A stretch of 64,000 nt of DNA, taken from Toxorhynchites rutilus septentrionalis (taxonomy: Eukaryota > Arthropoda > Insecta > Diptera > Culicidae). Shown piece by piece: positions 22,401 through 33,884 of this stretch. The notes under the pieces were generated by a model. The model searched no databases and was not told where the DNA came from. It saw nothing but the letters and a program-made list of their open reading frames with translations. Location: NCBI RefSeq assembly GCF_029784135.1, contig NC_073746.1, forward strand, positions 516,136 through 580,135. The letters run 5' to 3'. The position numbers and the translations under genes were made by a program. How positions within the stretch are numbered: position 1 is the first letter of the stretch; every line of letters starts with the position of its first letter.

Positions 22401-25246
22401 CTCGTGGTATTATAGATAACGATACACTCGTGGTCAGAAGGTTTCCGTCGTCGAATGTGCAGTCAACTGAATGGAATGTGAACATATGCCTAAAATATGA
22501 CGTAAAAGGTCATTTTTGGGTAATAAATGTATTTTGAAATTACGGTTTTTGGAAAATAAATGTATTTGATCAACAGAAATATCAGAAGCCTTCCCTTCAG
22601 CGGAATGCTGGTTTATATTAGACGACAAACCATCCAAATCCACGCTTCCAAATTTTACACAGCTGTGGAGAACCGATATGCGTCCATGTTGCCCTGTCTG
22701 CGGCGCGAGAAATTCTTTCTCCCACTTTTCCTGCCTAATGACACAACAGCTGTTCCGACTACAATACAATAAATTGTGTCTATTTTTGGTCCTGAGCAGT
22801 ATTTATTTTCACTTTCCGCTCACTAGGAAATTATTATTGCTTTTTAATTTTAATTATTTTTAGGTAAACCGTAATTCCAGTTTTTATTTTCTCATTTGTC
22901 GTGACGCGAGGGTTTCGAATGCAATGGAAAGTATGGTCGGTAATATTCTCCTGTCAATAAAATATCTCTTTCTTTTGCTTTTATCTGAGCTATAGGCAGA
23001 GAAGCTGGAATTTTCACAATTTCTCGAATGACGTGTTGCGACGGTGGAATGCTTTGGAGATAGTATCGTCACTCGCTCTATCCTCCTTCCTCCTCATCCT
23101 AGAGGAAAAGCGGAACATCCGAAAGCGACGCGATAATCGTTGGAAAAACTATTCGATCCGAATTTTCAGTCCACACTTTATGGCTTGTTTGGATTTGAAC
23201 TCGTGAATGGAAATTTCGGCACGCTAATAGAGAGTGGCAGCCGGGAGAGGCTGGGAAAGAAAAACGTGGTCGCGTGTGTTTTTGTTTTTATTGCCTTCTG
23301 ACAGATTACCAAGAGCGGCGCTGTGATGGGACTGTTCGGGATCGGAGAGGTTAGGATGTCAAATTTGGATTGGCCGCCCGGTCGTGACGGCGATGAAGCC
23401 CGTGGAGGAAAGCAATGGATTTTCGTTGTAATAACAAAACGTTTTTGGTTTCTGGAATGTGGACAAAATCATCACTCAGAACGTGTGTCAGATTACGGTG
23501 GCATTTGCCTCAGCTGGCTTCGAAACAATTGGATTACCTAACGATCATAATTTATTTTATAGACAATGTGGATAATACGAATAGTATACCATATTGATAG
23601 ATTTGAACAAAACGAGGTTCCTCATGAACTGTTTAGTACAATTAGTAGCACAAAAAATCCCAAATGAATAATCTTATTCTAATCTTTCTTGAGAAAATAA
23701 TCATTTTTTTACAATATTAAATGTACACACAGCTGATAAAACAACTTAAAAATATTTTGGTAAATATGGAAAATTCATTTCAGTTCACGAGAAAACAATT
23801 GAGTTTACAAACTCGAAAATAATGTGAATTCCAATATCTCAAATTTTGACCATGCGGTATCATACCAGATATGATAATTGATGCTAGAAATCATACAGCA
23901 CGATATCGAGAGCGTCATCGGAGAACCATTTTGATTTTTCCCCGTCCGTTCCGATGTGCGCCGGGCAGCAGCGGATCCTTCGCTATGTGGCGCCGGCAGG
24001 AAATACCGCAAACCAAAGGAAATGTCATAATTTCATATGCGCTATGTAAACACACCTTGGGTCGTCCTTGTCGCGCAATAACGGATCAGGTGCACCCTGC
24101 AACCACAAGTTGTCCTTTTCCTTCTTGGTGGATCCTTTCGACGGATGCTCTGTGTGCGTCATCCTTGTGTATATGCGAGGCACGAGAGAGAGGAAGGAGA
24201 AAGGAATCTCGCGCTAACAATTTTCATCATATTCAATAAAATCTCCTTTTCTTTGGGCTCGAGACGGACGCATGCGCAAAAATGTGATTTATATTTTCAT
24301 ATATGTTCTCATTGCTACAAGCTGTTCTCGCTTTGCAACATCATCGTGACTTCTTCGCCTTCGTCTTTTGGCCACACGGGAAGGAAATAGAAGGTGAAAA
24401 AAAATTATATCCGTACGCTGGTATATAGCGTTTTCGAGATATTAATATAGGATTCCATGGTATACATCTAGTGTAACATAACACCAAAAAACATCGCTGA
24501 CATGCAACTTCTTTGACATCGCCGTAATAAAGGCGAATAGGGCGCATTCTGCAAATATGAACGTATTTCCACTATAGGGACACTGTCCAACATACCAGGT
24601 TTCACCGTAGAACCGAAGAATACAGGTGAAGAGACCACGCAGTTAGTAATATACACACAGCAATAATAGCACGAATGGCTCAAGATGAAATCCTAGTCCA
24701 CCGGAGCATTTGTGAGAAATCGCACTAGAAAGAGGGAATATGTGCGGTCATAGTTTGTGTGGGTGAATTTTCATCTTCTCGGTTATATACCGAGTATAAA
24801 ATATGATATGATATAATAGTTTAGACACGCCTCTGAATGCAATATTACATAAATATAAGATCGGCGAATAAAAATATTATAAAAAATATAGCGAAGGATG
24901 AGGGGGAACAAAAAAAGACTGTGCCCCATTGGAAGCATGCATTGGGAGAAGATCGCGGATCTGCCCTTTGGCAATTTATCGGTATGAATCGTAACGAGCT
25001 TGGTGAAATACATAGCGCTCTGAAGAGTGAGTAGGGTGTATTTTGAAGGGGAAGACTTCGGAAAAGAGAAAGAAAAATATTATTGTTGAAGATGTATGAT
25101 TTCATAAGATTAAGCGAAAAAAATCTAGGATGAAAGATACCAAGAGATATCGGGAAAAGTAATGGATTTGATAAAATATAACCCTTCTTTGTGCGGTGCG
25201 TCCTTTCAGGAAACATACAATTATCGAAGATGCATTTTTCTTTGTG
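22401..25246. other. no gene recognised
   Basis: Open stretches at 22434-22772, 23323-23541 and 23871-24239 show no domain I can name. No terminal repeats or RNA genes were recognised. This is the longest unannotated part of the left half and may be host single-copy DNA. Confidence 0.4.
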
Positions 25247-25258
25247 GAAGTGCACCAT
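25247..25258. repeat. target-site duplication of SINE, left copy
   Basis: GAAGTGCACCAT, identical to 25471-25482. Confidence 0.85.
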
Positions 25259-25470
25259 CTTCTTCTTCTTCAATGGCACTAACGTTCCTAGAGGAACTTC
25301 GCCGTCTCAACGTAGTATTACTTGCGTCATTTTTATTAATATTTAGTTGAAATTTCTATGCCAAATAACACGCCTTGAATGCATTCTGAGTGGCAAGCTC
25401 TAGAATACGCGTGATCACAGTGCAAGTCGGAGGAAATTTCTTTGACGAAAAATTCCCCCGACCAGAACGG
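25259..25470 (-). mobile_element. SINE S1, 5'-truncated copy with 12-bp target duplication
   Basis: Minus-strand S1 copy. Its GAA-repeat tail lies at 25259-25273 and the 3' body follows. The tRNA-like promoter part is missing because the insertion stops at CCAGAACGGG. The 12-bp direct repeat on both sides and the 5' truncation are hallmarks of LINE-type target-primed reverse transcription. Confidence 0.9.
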
Positions 25471-25482
25471 GAAGTGCACCAT
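25471..25482. repeat. target-site duplication of SINE, right copy
   Basis: GAAGTGCACCAT, identical to 25247-25258. Confidence 0.85.
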
Positions 25483-25914
25483 AGTTTTTTTTTAATTCAT
25501 GCAATTTCATCTGGAACCTTCATGAAACTTCATCCAGAACATGATAATATCAAATGAATGATTTACATTCAATGTACCTGCATAATTTTTCATTCTTGCA
25601 GAATTTTACAGAATAAATTAGCAAAAACAAAATCGGTACCGACGAAACCGTCAATGGTACCAAAATGCTCAGGTTTTCATCAAACCTCGCATATTTATTT
25701 TCTTGAAGTCATATGATTCATATGATTAAATATACATTTTTATAACTGAAATGTTTCTTTCCACACTTTTGTTGAAATGTGAAAAGCTTTTCAAAATTTA
25801 TTCATTTTCCTCTCCAAGTAAAAAGATCAAATATCGAACAAGTAGTTTGAAAGTTACCATCTTTAAATGAGTATATTTGGCGAAATGAACAATAAATGAA
25901 AAAAAAATATCGAA
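25483..25914. other. no gene recognised; AT-rich
   Basis: AT-rich DNA between a SINE and a Tc1 relic. It may include the decayed 5' flank of the Tc1 element, but no terminal repeat was found. Confidence 0.4.
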
Positions 25915-26290
25915 AATGACCCACGAAAGACTGCAACAGACGTTATCCGATATGCTACAGAGCTTTTGCAACTCAACCTAAGTATCCGGACTGTCCGACG
26001 CCGTCTCTGTGAGGTGAAACTTTTTGCTCATCGACCAGCAAAGGAGCCACTGATATCCATCATGAACCGGAAGGCTCGATTGAGTTTTGCCAGACGATTC
26101 AAACATTGGTCAAAGACAGATTGAAAGAAGGTACTGTGGTCTGCCAAAAGTAAATTTAATTTATTTTCATCAGACCTTGGTGAATTAAACATGATTCTCG
26201 AAGGAGAATGTGTCCATTTTGGAATGGTCATCACAATCACCGGACCTCATTCCGATTGAACATTTATGGTAGGAGCTACGTACAAGAATC

Positions 26291-26344
26291 TAGACGATCT
26301 TTTGTCAATAATCCACCTAGACGATCTTTTGGCCAGAATCCACC
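26291..26344 (+). repeat. 27-bp tandem duplication in the Tc1 relic
   Basis: Two 27-bp units (26291-26317 and 26318-26344) begin TAGACGATCTTTTG and end ATCCACC, differing at a few bases. Confidence 0.85.
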
Positions 26345-26351
26345 AATAATG

Positions 26352-26359
26352 GTCTAAAA
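26352..26359. repeat. 8-bp target duplication of hAT-like element, left copy
   Basis: GTCTAAAA, identical to 34263-34270. The joined flanks read on through a Tc1-type sequence. Confidence 0.85.
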
Positions 26360-26519
26360 CAGGGCTCTGCATAGTCATAGTCAACTGAGTATAGTCAGCT
26401 GATTATCTGTCTGACTATATCCGTATTCAGTTGGTAATGACTTTTGGCTTCTTCACGCAGTTTCTCCGCCAAAACGACTGAACAGTCAGTCGGGTGTTTA
26501 GTCGCTATCTCCCTTTACC

Positions 26520-26530
26520 GATTCGACTTT
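26520..26530. repeat. 11-bp target duplication of the LINE, left copy
   Basis: GATTCGACTTT, identical to 32674-32684. It merges into the T run of the LINE tail, so its right edge is uncertain by a few T residues. Confidence 0.9.
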
Positions 26531-26545
26531 TTTTTTTTTTTTTTT

Positions 26546-26910
26546 ATTAAATCGTTTATTTTTACAGGCTCAGTTACATAAGTTTAAAGGAGCCAAACTC
26601 CTGACTGTATTGTTACAAGTATATATAAACATTTTTCCTTAATTCTAATGTTAATGGTGTAGAAAACCGATTACTCGCGGTCTACTCGAGTTTAGAAGGG
26701 TGACATATTTTCTTCAGGAAAAGGAAGGGATAAAAGGATATGTTGACAATGTTCACTCTCACATTCACACTCACATTCATTACACTCAATTCTTAAGCCT
26801 ATCTTATATCTAAAATGTTTTTACAGTTCACCTTATTCTATTGTTAATAAGAAGGGATTTGATTTCTCGCGAAGAAAAAGGAAAAGGAGAATATAAGGAT
26901 ATAAGGATAA
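26546..26910 (-). other. 3' UTR of the LINE
   Basis: 365 bp between the ORF2 stop and the poly(A) tail. It holds a short CACATT-rich microsatellite near 26755-26785. The segment CCGATTACTCGCGGT near 26667 recurs at 63060 in the 5'-truncated LINE fragment, so the two elements share 3' sequence. Confidence 0.75.
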
Positions 26911-28560
26911 TCAGACACGAAGATCGATAACTTTTAGGAAGACATATATTTGGGACATGTAATCAAGGTCTAAACCAGCCAACACATCTCTCACCGGCAC
27001 ATTGGGCTGCCTTCCTCTAGCCCGAAGAGAGTTTTCTAAATTCGATCTGGCAACAAGATACTCCTCGCACGACCAAACAACGTGTTCGACGTCGTGGTAA
27101 CCTTGGCCGCAGGCACAGATATTGCTGTCGGCAAGATCAAAACGAAAGAGTAGCGCGTTTAACGAACAGTGATTGGACATGAGTCGGGAGAAGGTGCGAA
27201 TAAAGTCCCGACTCAAGTCCAGACTTTTGAACCATGGTTTGAGGCTAACCTTAGGGATAATTGAGTGGAGCCACCGGCCCAATTCATCTTCGTTCCATTT
27301 GCGTTGCCAGTTAACGATGGTATTTTTACGAACTAAAGAATAAAATTCATTGAAGGCGATTTGACGCTGATAAATTTCGCCTTCAATTGCACCTACCTTT
27401 GCTAATGAGTCAGCCCTCTCATTACCCGGAATTGAGCAATGTGAAGGGACCCAGACAAAGGTAATGACATAACAGCGTCTGGATAAAGCACTCAAAATTT
27501 CTCGTATTCTCTCAAGGAAGTACGGCGAGTGCTTTTCCGGCCTCACTGAACGGATAGCTTCGACAGAGCTAAGACTATCCGTTACAATGTAATAGTGTTC
27601 AACAGGTCGTGAGGCGACGCTGTCCAGCGCCCAATGAATTGCTGCCAATTCAGCAATATACACTGAGCAAGGATACTGAAGACTGTGTGAGGTGCTAAAA
27701 AAATTGTTGAACACTCCAAATCCTGTGGACTCATTCATAGAGGACCCATCAGTAAAGTACATATTATCACAATTGACACGCCCATACTTTGCTTCGAAAA
27801 TCGTAGGAACGATCCCCGATCGATGATAATCTGGAATTCCATGGATATCCTGCTTCATGGACAGATCAAAATGTACAGAGGAATTGATGTAGTCAGGAAA
27901 ACAAACACGGTTGGGAATATACGAAGAAGGATCAACCTGCATGGAGACGAATTCATGATATGAGCTCATGAATCCAGAATGAAAATTTAGCTCGATCAGC
28001 TGCTCAAAATTTCCGATCACCAATGGGTTCATGACCTTACACCGGATGAGGAACCGAAGAGATAATAAATTGAAGCGATCTTTTAGTGGGAGTAGGCCTG
28101 CCAAAACCTCGAGACTCATGGTATGCGTTGAGGGCATACATCCCAACGCAATACGGAGACAAAGATACTGAATTCGCTCGAGTTTAATGAGGTGTGTTTT
28201 GGCAGCTGATTGAAAACAGAAACTGCCATACTCCATCACTGAGAGAATAGTTGTTCGATACAACATTATAAGATCTTCGGGATGGGCTCCCCACCAGGTG
28301 CCGGTAATTGTACGGAGAAAGTTTATTCTTTGTTGACATTTTTTACTCAGATACCTAATATGGGCCCCCCAAGTACATTTGGAGTCGAACCATACCCCAA
28401 GATACTTGAATGACATAGCATGAGTGATCGGTTTACCCAAAAGTTGAAGCTTTGGTTTTGCTGGTCTATGCTTCCTAGAAAAAACCACCATCTCTGTTTT
28501 CTCCGTGGAGAATTCGATCCCTAGCCCAATGGCCCAGGTTGAAAAATTGTTCAAAGTATC
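26911..28560 (-). pseudogene. LINE ORF2, downstream part: RT thumb and RNase H
   Basis: This piece continues ORF2 in the same frame after an in-frame TAA (28561-28563). It holds the end of the RT domain (KTEMVVFSRKHRP, KYLGVWFDSKCTW). An RNase H domain follows at roughly residues 265-393 of this piece, with all four catalytic acids: D in YFTDGSS, E in IAELAAIHWAL, D in VTDSLSSV and D in ERADSLAK. Near the C-terminus a CACGQGYHDVEHVVWSC cysteine/histidine motif is kept, as usual for this group. RNase H would degrade the RNA strand of the cDNA hybrid. With the stop in place, this part is not translated with the RT unless read through. Confidence 0.92.
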
Positions 28561-30594
28561 TTATAAGGGTCCTTGCAGGTCGGATTCGTTTGATCCTACG
28601 ACAGACACCACTCCATCATCTGCAAGTTGTCTTAGGCTGCAATTTTGTGTAAGGCAATTGTCGATGTCGCTTACATAGAAGTTGTACAAAAGGGGGCTTA
28701 AACATGAGCCCTGGGGGAGGCCCATGTAAGAGAACCGACTTACTGCCGAATCTCCGTGAGAAAAGTTCAAATGTTTCTCACAAAGCAAGTTATATAACAT
28801 ATTATTCAATAGAGGCGGCAGACCCCGAAAGTGTAATTTGTCTGACAAAACCTCTATTGAAACAGAATCAAAGGCCCCCTTTATGTCCAAGAATACTGAA
28901 GCCATTTGTTTTTTTCCGGCGTAAGCCATTTGAATTTCTGAAGAAAGCAACGCAAGACAATCATTCGTCCCCTTGCCCCTGCGGAACCCATATTGTGTAT
29001 CTGAGAGTAAGCCATTCGTTTCAACCCAACGATCAAGGCGAAACAAGATCATTTTCTCCAACAATTTCCGTATACAAGACAGCATTGCTATTGGGCGGTA
29101 CGAATTGAAGTCGGACGCGGGCTTTCCGGGTTTTTTAATAGCTATAACTCGTACTTGTCTCCAATCATCTGGAACAATATTATGCTCCATAAACCGATTG
29201 AATAAATTCAACAAGCGATGTTTCGCCACATCAGGGAGGTTTTTCAGCAAGTTGAACTTAATTCTATCCGATCCCGGCGCAGAATTGTTACATGAAAGGA
29301 GAGCAAGAGAGAATTCTACCATCGAAAACTCGGAATCAAGATCGCACCTATCTTGTGAAATATCTCGAACAATTTTTTGTACAGGAACGGAATCGGGACA
29401 AACCTTCCGTGCAAAATTTAAAATCCATCGATGTGAATATTCCTCGCTTTCATTCGTTGAAGAGCGATTTCTCATGTTTCGAGCCACTTTCCATAATTTT
29501 TTCATTGACGTTTCTCGTGACAGACCTCCCACGAAATTTCGCCAATAAGCACGTTTTTTCCCTTTGATCAAGTTTTTAAATTGATTTTCAAGGGATAAAT
29601 ACGTTTGAAAATTCTCAATGGTTCCACTTTTCCGAAAAGCTTTAAATGCATTCGATTTATCCTGATAAAGCTTGGAACATTGGCTATCCCACCATGGATT
29701 GGGAGGCCTTCGACGAATAGTGGAACCTGGGATGGGTTTCGTTTGAGCGCGAACCGCGCTGTCATAGATCAAACGAGAAAGGAAGTTATACTCCTCCAAT
29801 GGAGGTAAACCATCTTTGGAATTGATGGCTAGAGCAATCGCGTCCGCATATTTTTTCCAGTCAATGTGTCTTGTGAGGTCATATGCCATGTTTATAGATT
29901 CAGAAGAATTCGACCCAATGGTGATGGAAATTTCGATTGGCAAGTGATCACTACCGTTGGGATCCTGGATTACATTCCACTTGCAATCTAACGATAGTGA
30001 ATTCGAGCAAAGCGAGAGGTCAAGAGCACTTGGGTTAGCAGGAGGTTTAGGTACACGTGTTGTTTCCCCAGTGTTCAAAACGGTCATATTGAAGCTGTTA
30101 CAAAGGTCATATATCAACGATGAACGATTGTCGTCGTACTGTTCCCCCCAGGCAGTTCCGTGAGAGTTGAAGTCTCCCAAGATCAATCGTGGCTCAGGAA
30201 GGAGTGAGCACATGTCAACAAGTTGCTTGCGGCTAACCGCAGATCTCGGAGGCCAATACAAGCTGGCTATACAAAGGTCTTTGCCTCTGATGTTTGCATG
30301 ACAGGCAACAGCTTCGATCCCTCCAATAGGTGGAAGGTCAATTCTAAAAAAAGAGTGACACTTATTGATCCCCAATAGTACCCCTCCGTATCTGTCATCG
30401 CGGTCCAAGCGTATTATATTAAAATCGTGGAAAGAGAGATCATTTTGAGAAGAGAGCCAGGTTTCGGACAGTGCAAAAACATCACAATTGACTTTATGAA
30501 TTAGAAATTTGAATGTATCCAATTTAGGGGTAAGACTACGACAATTCCACTGTAAAACAGTGATATCTCCGACCTCTCTATTTAAATTAGACAT
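28561..30594 (-). pseudogene. LINE ORF2, upstream part: endonuclease and reverse transcriptase
   Basis: ORF2 starts at ATG 30594-30592, inside the last codons of ORF1. The endonuclease (about residues 10-235) shows LQWNCRSL, ALSETWLSS, LILGDFNSHG and GSDHLPIEI, the exonuclease-endonuclease-phosphatase signature that nicks target DNA. The RT follows with IAIKKPGKPASDFNSYRPIA, QYGFRRGKGTNDC, FLDIKGAFDSV (motif A), GLPQGSCLSPLLY (motif B) and LADDGVV (motif C, with L where Y or F is commoner). Sixteen codons after LADD an in-frame TAA at 28563-28561 truncates the protein before the thumb and RNase H. No other frame break was seen across the 1229-codon frame. Confidence 0.93.
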
Positions 30595-32152
30595 CAAGAG
30601 AGATAATCATTGCAAGGAGGGGCCATGTTTGCATCAATTGTTGCAAAATTGTCTTTAATACTGGAAGCATTGAGATGACAATGGTTCTGATGGAGTCGGA
30701 AACATTAAAACACTTGAAGATTTGATCCAAAAGGTCAGACAACTTTATAAATCCCGATTGGGAAGTTGAGCTGGACGGAAAAATAGGGACAGTTGGGGTT
30801 TTTGATGTCCCCTCGAGTGCTGGGTCGTTCGAAGATGAACTATTCCCACGGAAACCAGGGGGAACCTGATTTTGCTTGTCCGCTGCACTCGATTTTTTAG
30901 GCAAGCTAACAGGGGGTATCACCGGAGGGACTTGTCCTTGAACTTTGGGAGTGGTCACATTTTTGCGCCGGGGATTCCCTTTGGAAATAACCGTTGTGCC
31001 CCCGCTAGCTGTGTCCGCTTCTATTTCGTCAACTGGCAACGTAGCGAAAACATTATGTGTGTTGATTGGTTGTTGCTCTTGAGCCAGTGGAGAAGCGCCC
31101 TTCAAAATTTCCGCAAAAGTGCGCTTCGAGCGTTCCTTCAAAGAGCGCTTCTGTTTATCCCAGCGACTCTTGTAAGTTTCACAAGCTGAGAGCTCATGTG
31201 GGGATCCCCCGCAATATGGACATTTATGCTCAGTCGCACTGCAGGATTTCCCCTCATGTTGCTCTCCGCAAGTGGCACAGCGCTCCTTGTTGGCGCAATA
31301 ATCTGCTGTATGACCAACTGACTTGCATTTGTTGCAAGTCATGGGCTTTGGCACGAAGAGTCGCACTGGAAGCCTTAATTTATCCACCATAACGTAGTCA
31401 GGGAGGGCGGAACCAGCAAAAGTTACTCGAAACGAGTTGGACGGCGTGAATTTTTTTTCTTCCCCATTCTGGGAAACTTTTCCTAGTTGCTGGCAGTCCA
31501 ATATTTTAATTTGCTTCAAAGGGAGCTGTTTAAATCTGCCATCTCCCTCTTTTATTATTTCGCTCGTCAGACCCGTTTCTGTAATCACCCCCGCAATTTC
31601 TACGTTATGGCAGGGCACATATACGCGATATTCTATTACAAAACGATTGTCGACAACAATATCGTTAGCGTGCTTCCGATTAGCCACGACAACACGCAGT
31701 TTGTTCGGTCTAGCCTTTCTAATTTCGACCACGGAGGAATAATATCTTGCCAGATCTTTAGAAATTTGAATGACATTTAGAGATTTTCCTTTTGGTTTGG
31801 GCCGGAAGAAAACAACCCATGGGCCAGATCCAGGTGAATCTTCTGGATAGACCTTGACACGAGGAGAGGAAACAACTGAGGGGGACGAGGTCGATTGTTG
31901 AGCGGGATCAGGAACAGTAGGGCTGGGAGGCAAGTTCGGGAGTTGATCGGAAGCGGGAGCAGGAGATTGAGGGGGTGAAGAGGAAAGGTTTGCAAATTTT
32001 CTTGAGGGGGGCTTGTTTAGGTGACTTAACTCTCCCTCTAAAGAGACATCCGAGGGGGGAACGCGTTTAAGCGACTTTCCAGCTCCCGTAGATATGGAGG
32101 GGTAGACAGTGGATTCAATCTCCATGTCAACGGTTCCTTCTTCATCTGCCAT
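30587..32152 (-). CDS. LINE ORF1 nucleic-acid-binding (Gag-like) protein
   Basis: 521 residues, apparently intact. It begins with an acidic and then Pro/Ser-rich low-complexity N-terminus (to about residue 105), followed by an RRM-like region (WVVFFRPKP... about 110-265). Three CCHC zinc knuckles follow at about 273-286 (CNKCKSVGHTADYC), 292-304 (CATCGEQHEGKSC) and 311-324 (CPYCGGSPHELSAC). A basic stretch (KQKRSLKERSKRTF) follows. Such proteins coat the element RNA and chaperone it in the ribonucleoprotein particle. Its TAA overlaps the ORF2 start as ATGTCTAA, an 8-nt overlap suited to reinitiation of translation. Confidence 0.93.
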   Translation of the reverse strand: MADEEGTVDMEIESTVYPSISTGAGKSLKRVPPSDVSLEGELSHLNKPPSRKFANLSSSPPQSPAPASDQLPNLPPSPTVPDPAQQSTSSPSVVSSPRVKVYPEDSPGSGPWVVFFRPKPKGKSLNVIQISKDLARYYSSVVEIRKARPNKLRVVVANRKHANDIVVDNRFVIEYRVYVPCHNVEIAGVITETGLTSEIIKEGDGRFKQLPLKQIKILDCQQLGKVSQNGEEKKFTPSNSFRVTFAGSALPDYVMVDKLRLPVRLFVPKPMTCNKCKSVGHTADYCANKERCATCGEQHEGKSCSATEHKCPYCGGSPHELSACETYKSRWDKQKRSLKERSKRTFAEILKGASPLAQEQQPINTHNVFATLPVDEIEADTASGGTTVISKGNPRRKNVTTPKVQGQVPPVIPPVSLPKKSSAADKQNQVPPGFRGNSSSSNDPALEGTSKTPTVPIFPSSSTSQSGFIKLSDLLDQIFKCFNVSDSIRTIVISMLPVLKTILQQLMQTWPLLAMIISLDV

Positions 32153-32673
32153 TTAAAGTGGCAGATGTACACTTTTTAGTTAATTTTTCAATTTTTTGTT
32201 TGTTTTTTCTTTCTAAAGCTAATAAACTTAACCTAATAAAATTATTGATACTTATAATGCACACCACACCAATGCGGATAATCTCCAACGCGTATCAATC
32301 CTTCGGTGCAGCTGAACCGGTGTATCGCACCACAGCACGATAATGGTTTCGATGACGAGAGGCGATAAATTCACCAGCACACAGCACACAGCGCCCGCGC
32401 TGCAGGCCTTCTTCCTCCTGCTTGTTGTGTCCGATTCAATGCAATCCAGCTACAATCTAGGGAATCCCGTTATTGCGCACAATCACTTGACCAGTCACGA
32501 GAATAACGGTATCACTTCAACGATACACGATCACGAAATATATGCGTCCGGCGGCTTCGAACTTAGGAAGACGAATGAGATTCTCTTTATGTTATTACTC
32601 AATTATTCTATGTTGTTGTTGTGTAGTGTTCTTCTAGTTTTGATTCTAGATTCTAGTTTTAGATGGAAGCTCT
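32153..32673 (-). promoter_or_regulatory. 5' UTR and presumed internal promoter region of the LINE
   Basis: 521 bp between the 5' target duplication and the ORF1 start. LINEs of this group normally carry a TATA-less internal RNA polymerase II promoter here. I infer that role from position and cannot point to defined promoter elements. Confidence 0.5.
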
Positions 32674-32684
32674 GATTCGACTTT
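32674..32684. repeat. 11-bp target duplication of the LINE, right copy
   Basis: GATTCGACTTT, identical to 26520-26530. Confidence 0.9.
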
Positions 32685-33014
32685 ATCATTTCATTTTTCC
32701 CAGTCAAATTGTCCTCATTGCATTTTGAAGTGACTTCCCCCAAAACGAATTCGTTCCTCTCTTTCTCTCTCCCATGTACGTGTGCATGCATTGATGTTTG
32801 AGTTCAACGTGGTTTGACATAGGCTACAGGTGAGCTAGATTATTTTGTATCGTACACGAAAATCACTCACACGTATAAAATAGCGTGCAGTGTGTGTGTG
32901 CTATTTTGCACGCTATTTACTAACGCAAGTACCTTTATAGCATACTTGATAAATGTCTGAGTTCGTTGGTTTGAGTTCACGATGGGTAGACAATAAACCG
33001 TCCATTGATGGGTT

Positions 33015-33380
33015 AACTTCTTTTGACGTAGGATTACGTCTTTCGGGAACATATTGAGGTACAAATTGAAATTAGAAAATCGAGCACATCGTGAAAATTG
33101 TCCAATTTCAAACGCTTATTGCTCAGTCATTTCATGATGGATTGATGAAATTTTTGCGTCAATCGATTTCGGCATTCCATAACAGTTTTTTTATATTGAA
33201 TAAAATAATATATGGCATGAAACTAACTATCGAACAACTGGAAAATCTCAATCCCTACCCTAATGGAAATATCCAACAACATGCGGCGGTTCCCTCACGG
33301 AGACATCAAAGCCAAGCTGCATGGGGGGAATCGACATTGCAAGTGTTTGCAAGTCGGGGGCATTTTTACATTGAAAATAA
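33015..33380 (+). repeat. dispersed repeat R1, copy 2
   Basis: Head TTTTGACGTAGGATTACG, then GTGAAAATTGTCCAATTTCA, CGCTTATTGCTCAGTC, TTTTGCGTCAATCGATTTCG and CATGAAACTAACTATCG. The order matches the reverse complement of 16640-16985. No coding content. Confidence 0.75.
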
Positions 33381-33884
33381 GTTAAAAAAAAATTGTAAAA
33401 TTGTATATGGTAGCAGTTGTGTTAAAAATGACTTGATATATGAAATGATTTTTTTCAATTTTCTTAAATAAAAATCAAGGTGTGTTCCCGCTTAAGAACG
33501 GGTCGTTTGGTTTAAGCTGTCTGTTGTTTTGTTGTGTCCATTTTCACCCTGATGAGAAAATTTGATAATTGTGTTCGGTATTGATAATTATCTTATATTA
33601 AATCGGTTAATTTTTTTACTTTATTTCATCCATACATAACACAAGACGCATCTCGTCTAGGGACACAGAGGGCGGTTTTCATCATATCTCATTTCAGATC
33701 GGCATCTTCTATCTGATACGCATCATTCAACGACTGTTTACCATCCTTCTGTCATCATCACTCGGTAAACACTGGTGAAGTGAACAAACAATACGCAACA
33801 ACCGAATAAAACACCCCTTTTCAGGGCCACCAAATCATTATCAAAGATGTTATTCTTTAAACATATCCAAAATCAACAGATAAC

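Larger units (their letters stand above)
25915..26359 (+). pseudogene. Tc1-like DD34E transposase pseudogene (outer layer of nest)
   Basis: The translation gives LSIRTVRRRLCEVKLFAHRP, then NRKARLSFARRFKHW, then KKVLWSAKSKFNLFSSD, typical of Tc1 enzymes. The usual first aspartate (WSDESKF) is an alanine here. After a deletion LEWSSQSPDLIPIEHLW carries the DD34E glutamate block, followed by a TAG. A 27-bp tandem duplication lies at 26291-26344. The frame resumes at 34263 after the hAT-like insertion. Confidence 0.8.
26531..32673 (-). mobile_element. I-group LINE (non-LTR retrotransposon) with RNase H, full length
   Basis: On the minus strand the element runs from a 5' UTR (32153-32673) through ORF1, ORF2 and a 3' UTR (26546-26910) to a poly(A) tail, seen as T residues up to 26545. 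The 11-bp direct repeats and full ORF content show a complete insertion by target-primed reverse transcription. ORF1 with three zinc knuckles, ORF2 with an apurinic-type endonuclease, RT and RNase H, and the order of domains place it in the I/Loner/LOA/Outcast group. It is disabled by a single visible stop in ORF2. The low number of lesions implies a recent insertion. Confidence 0.93.

Noticed and set aside
24845..25279. 144-codon minus-strand open frame beside the SINE
   Set aside because: Phe/Ile/Leu-rich translation of AT-rich DNA. It runs into the SINE tail and target duplication, and no known domain is visible.
28704..31780. Several open frames of 65-191 codons on the plus strand across the LINE
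   Set aside because: They are antisense shadows of the long ORF1 and ORF2 frames and show no domain of their own.
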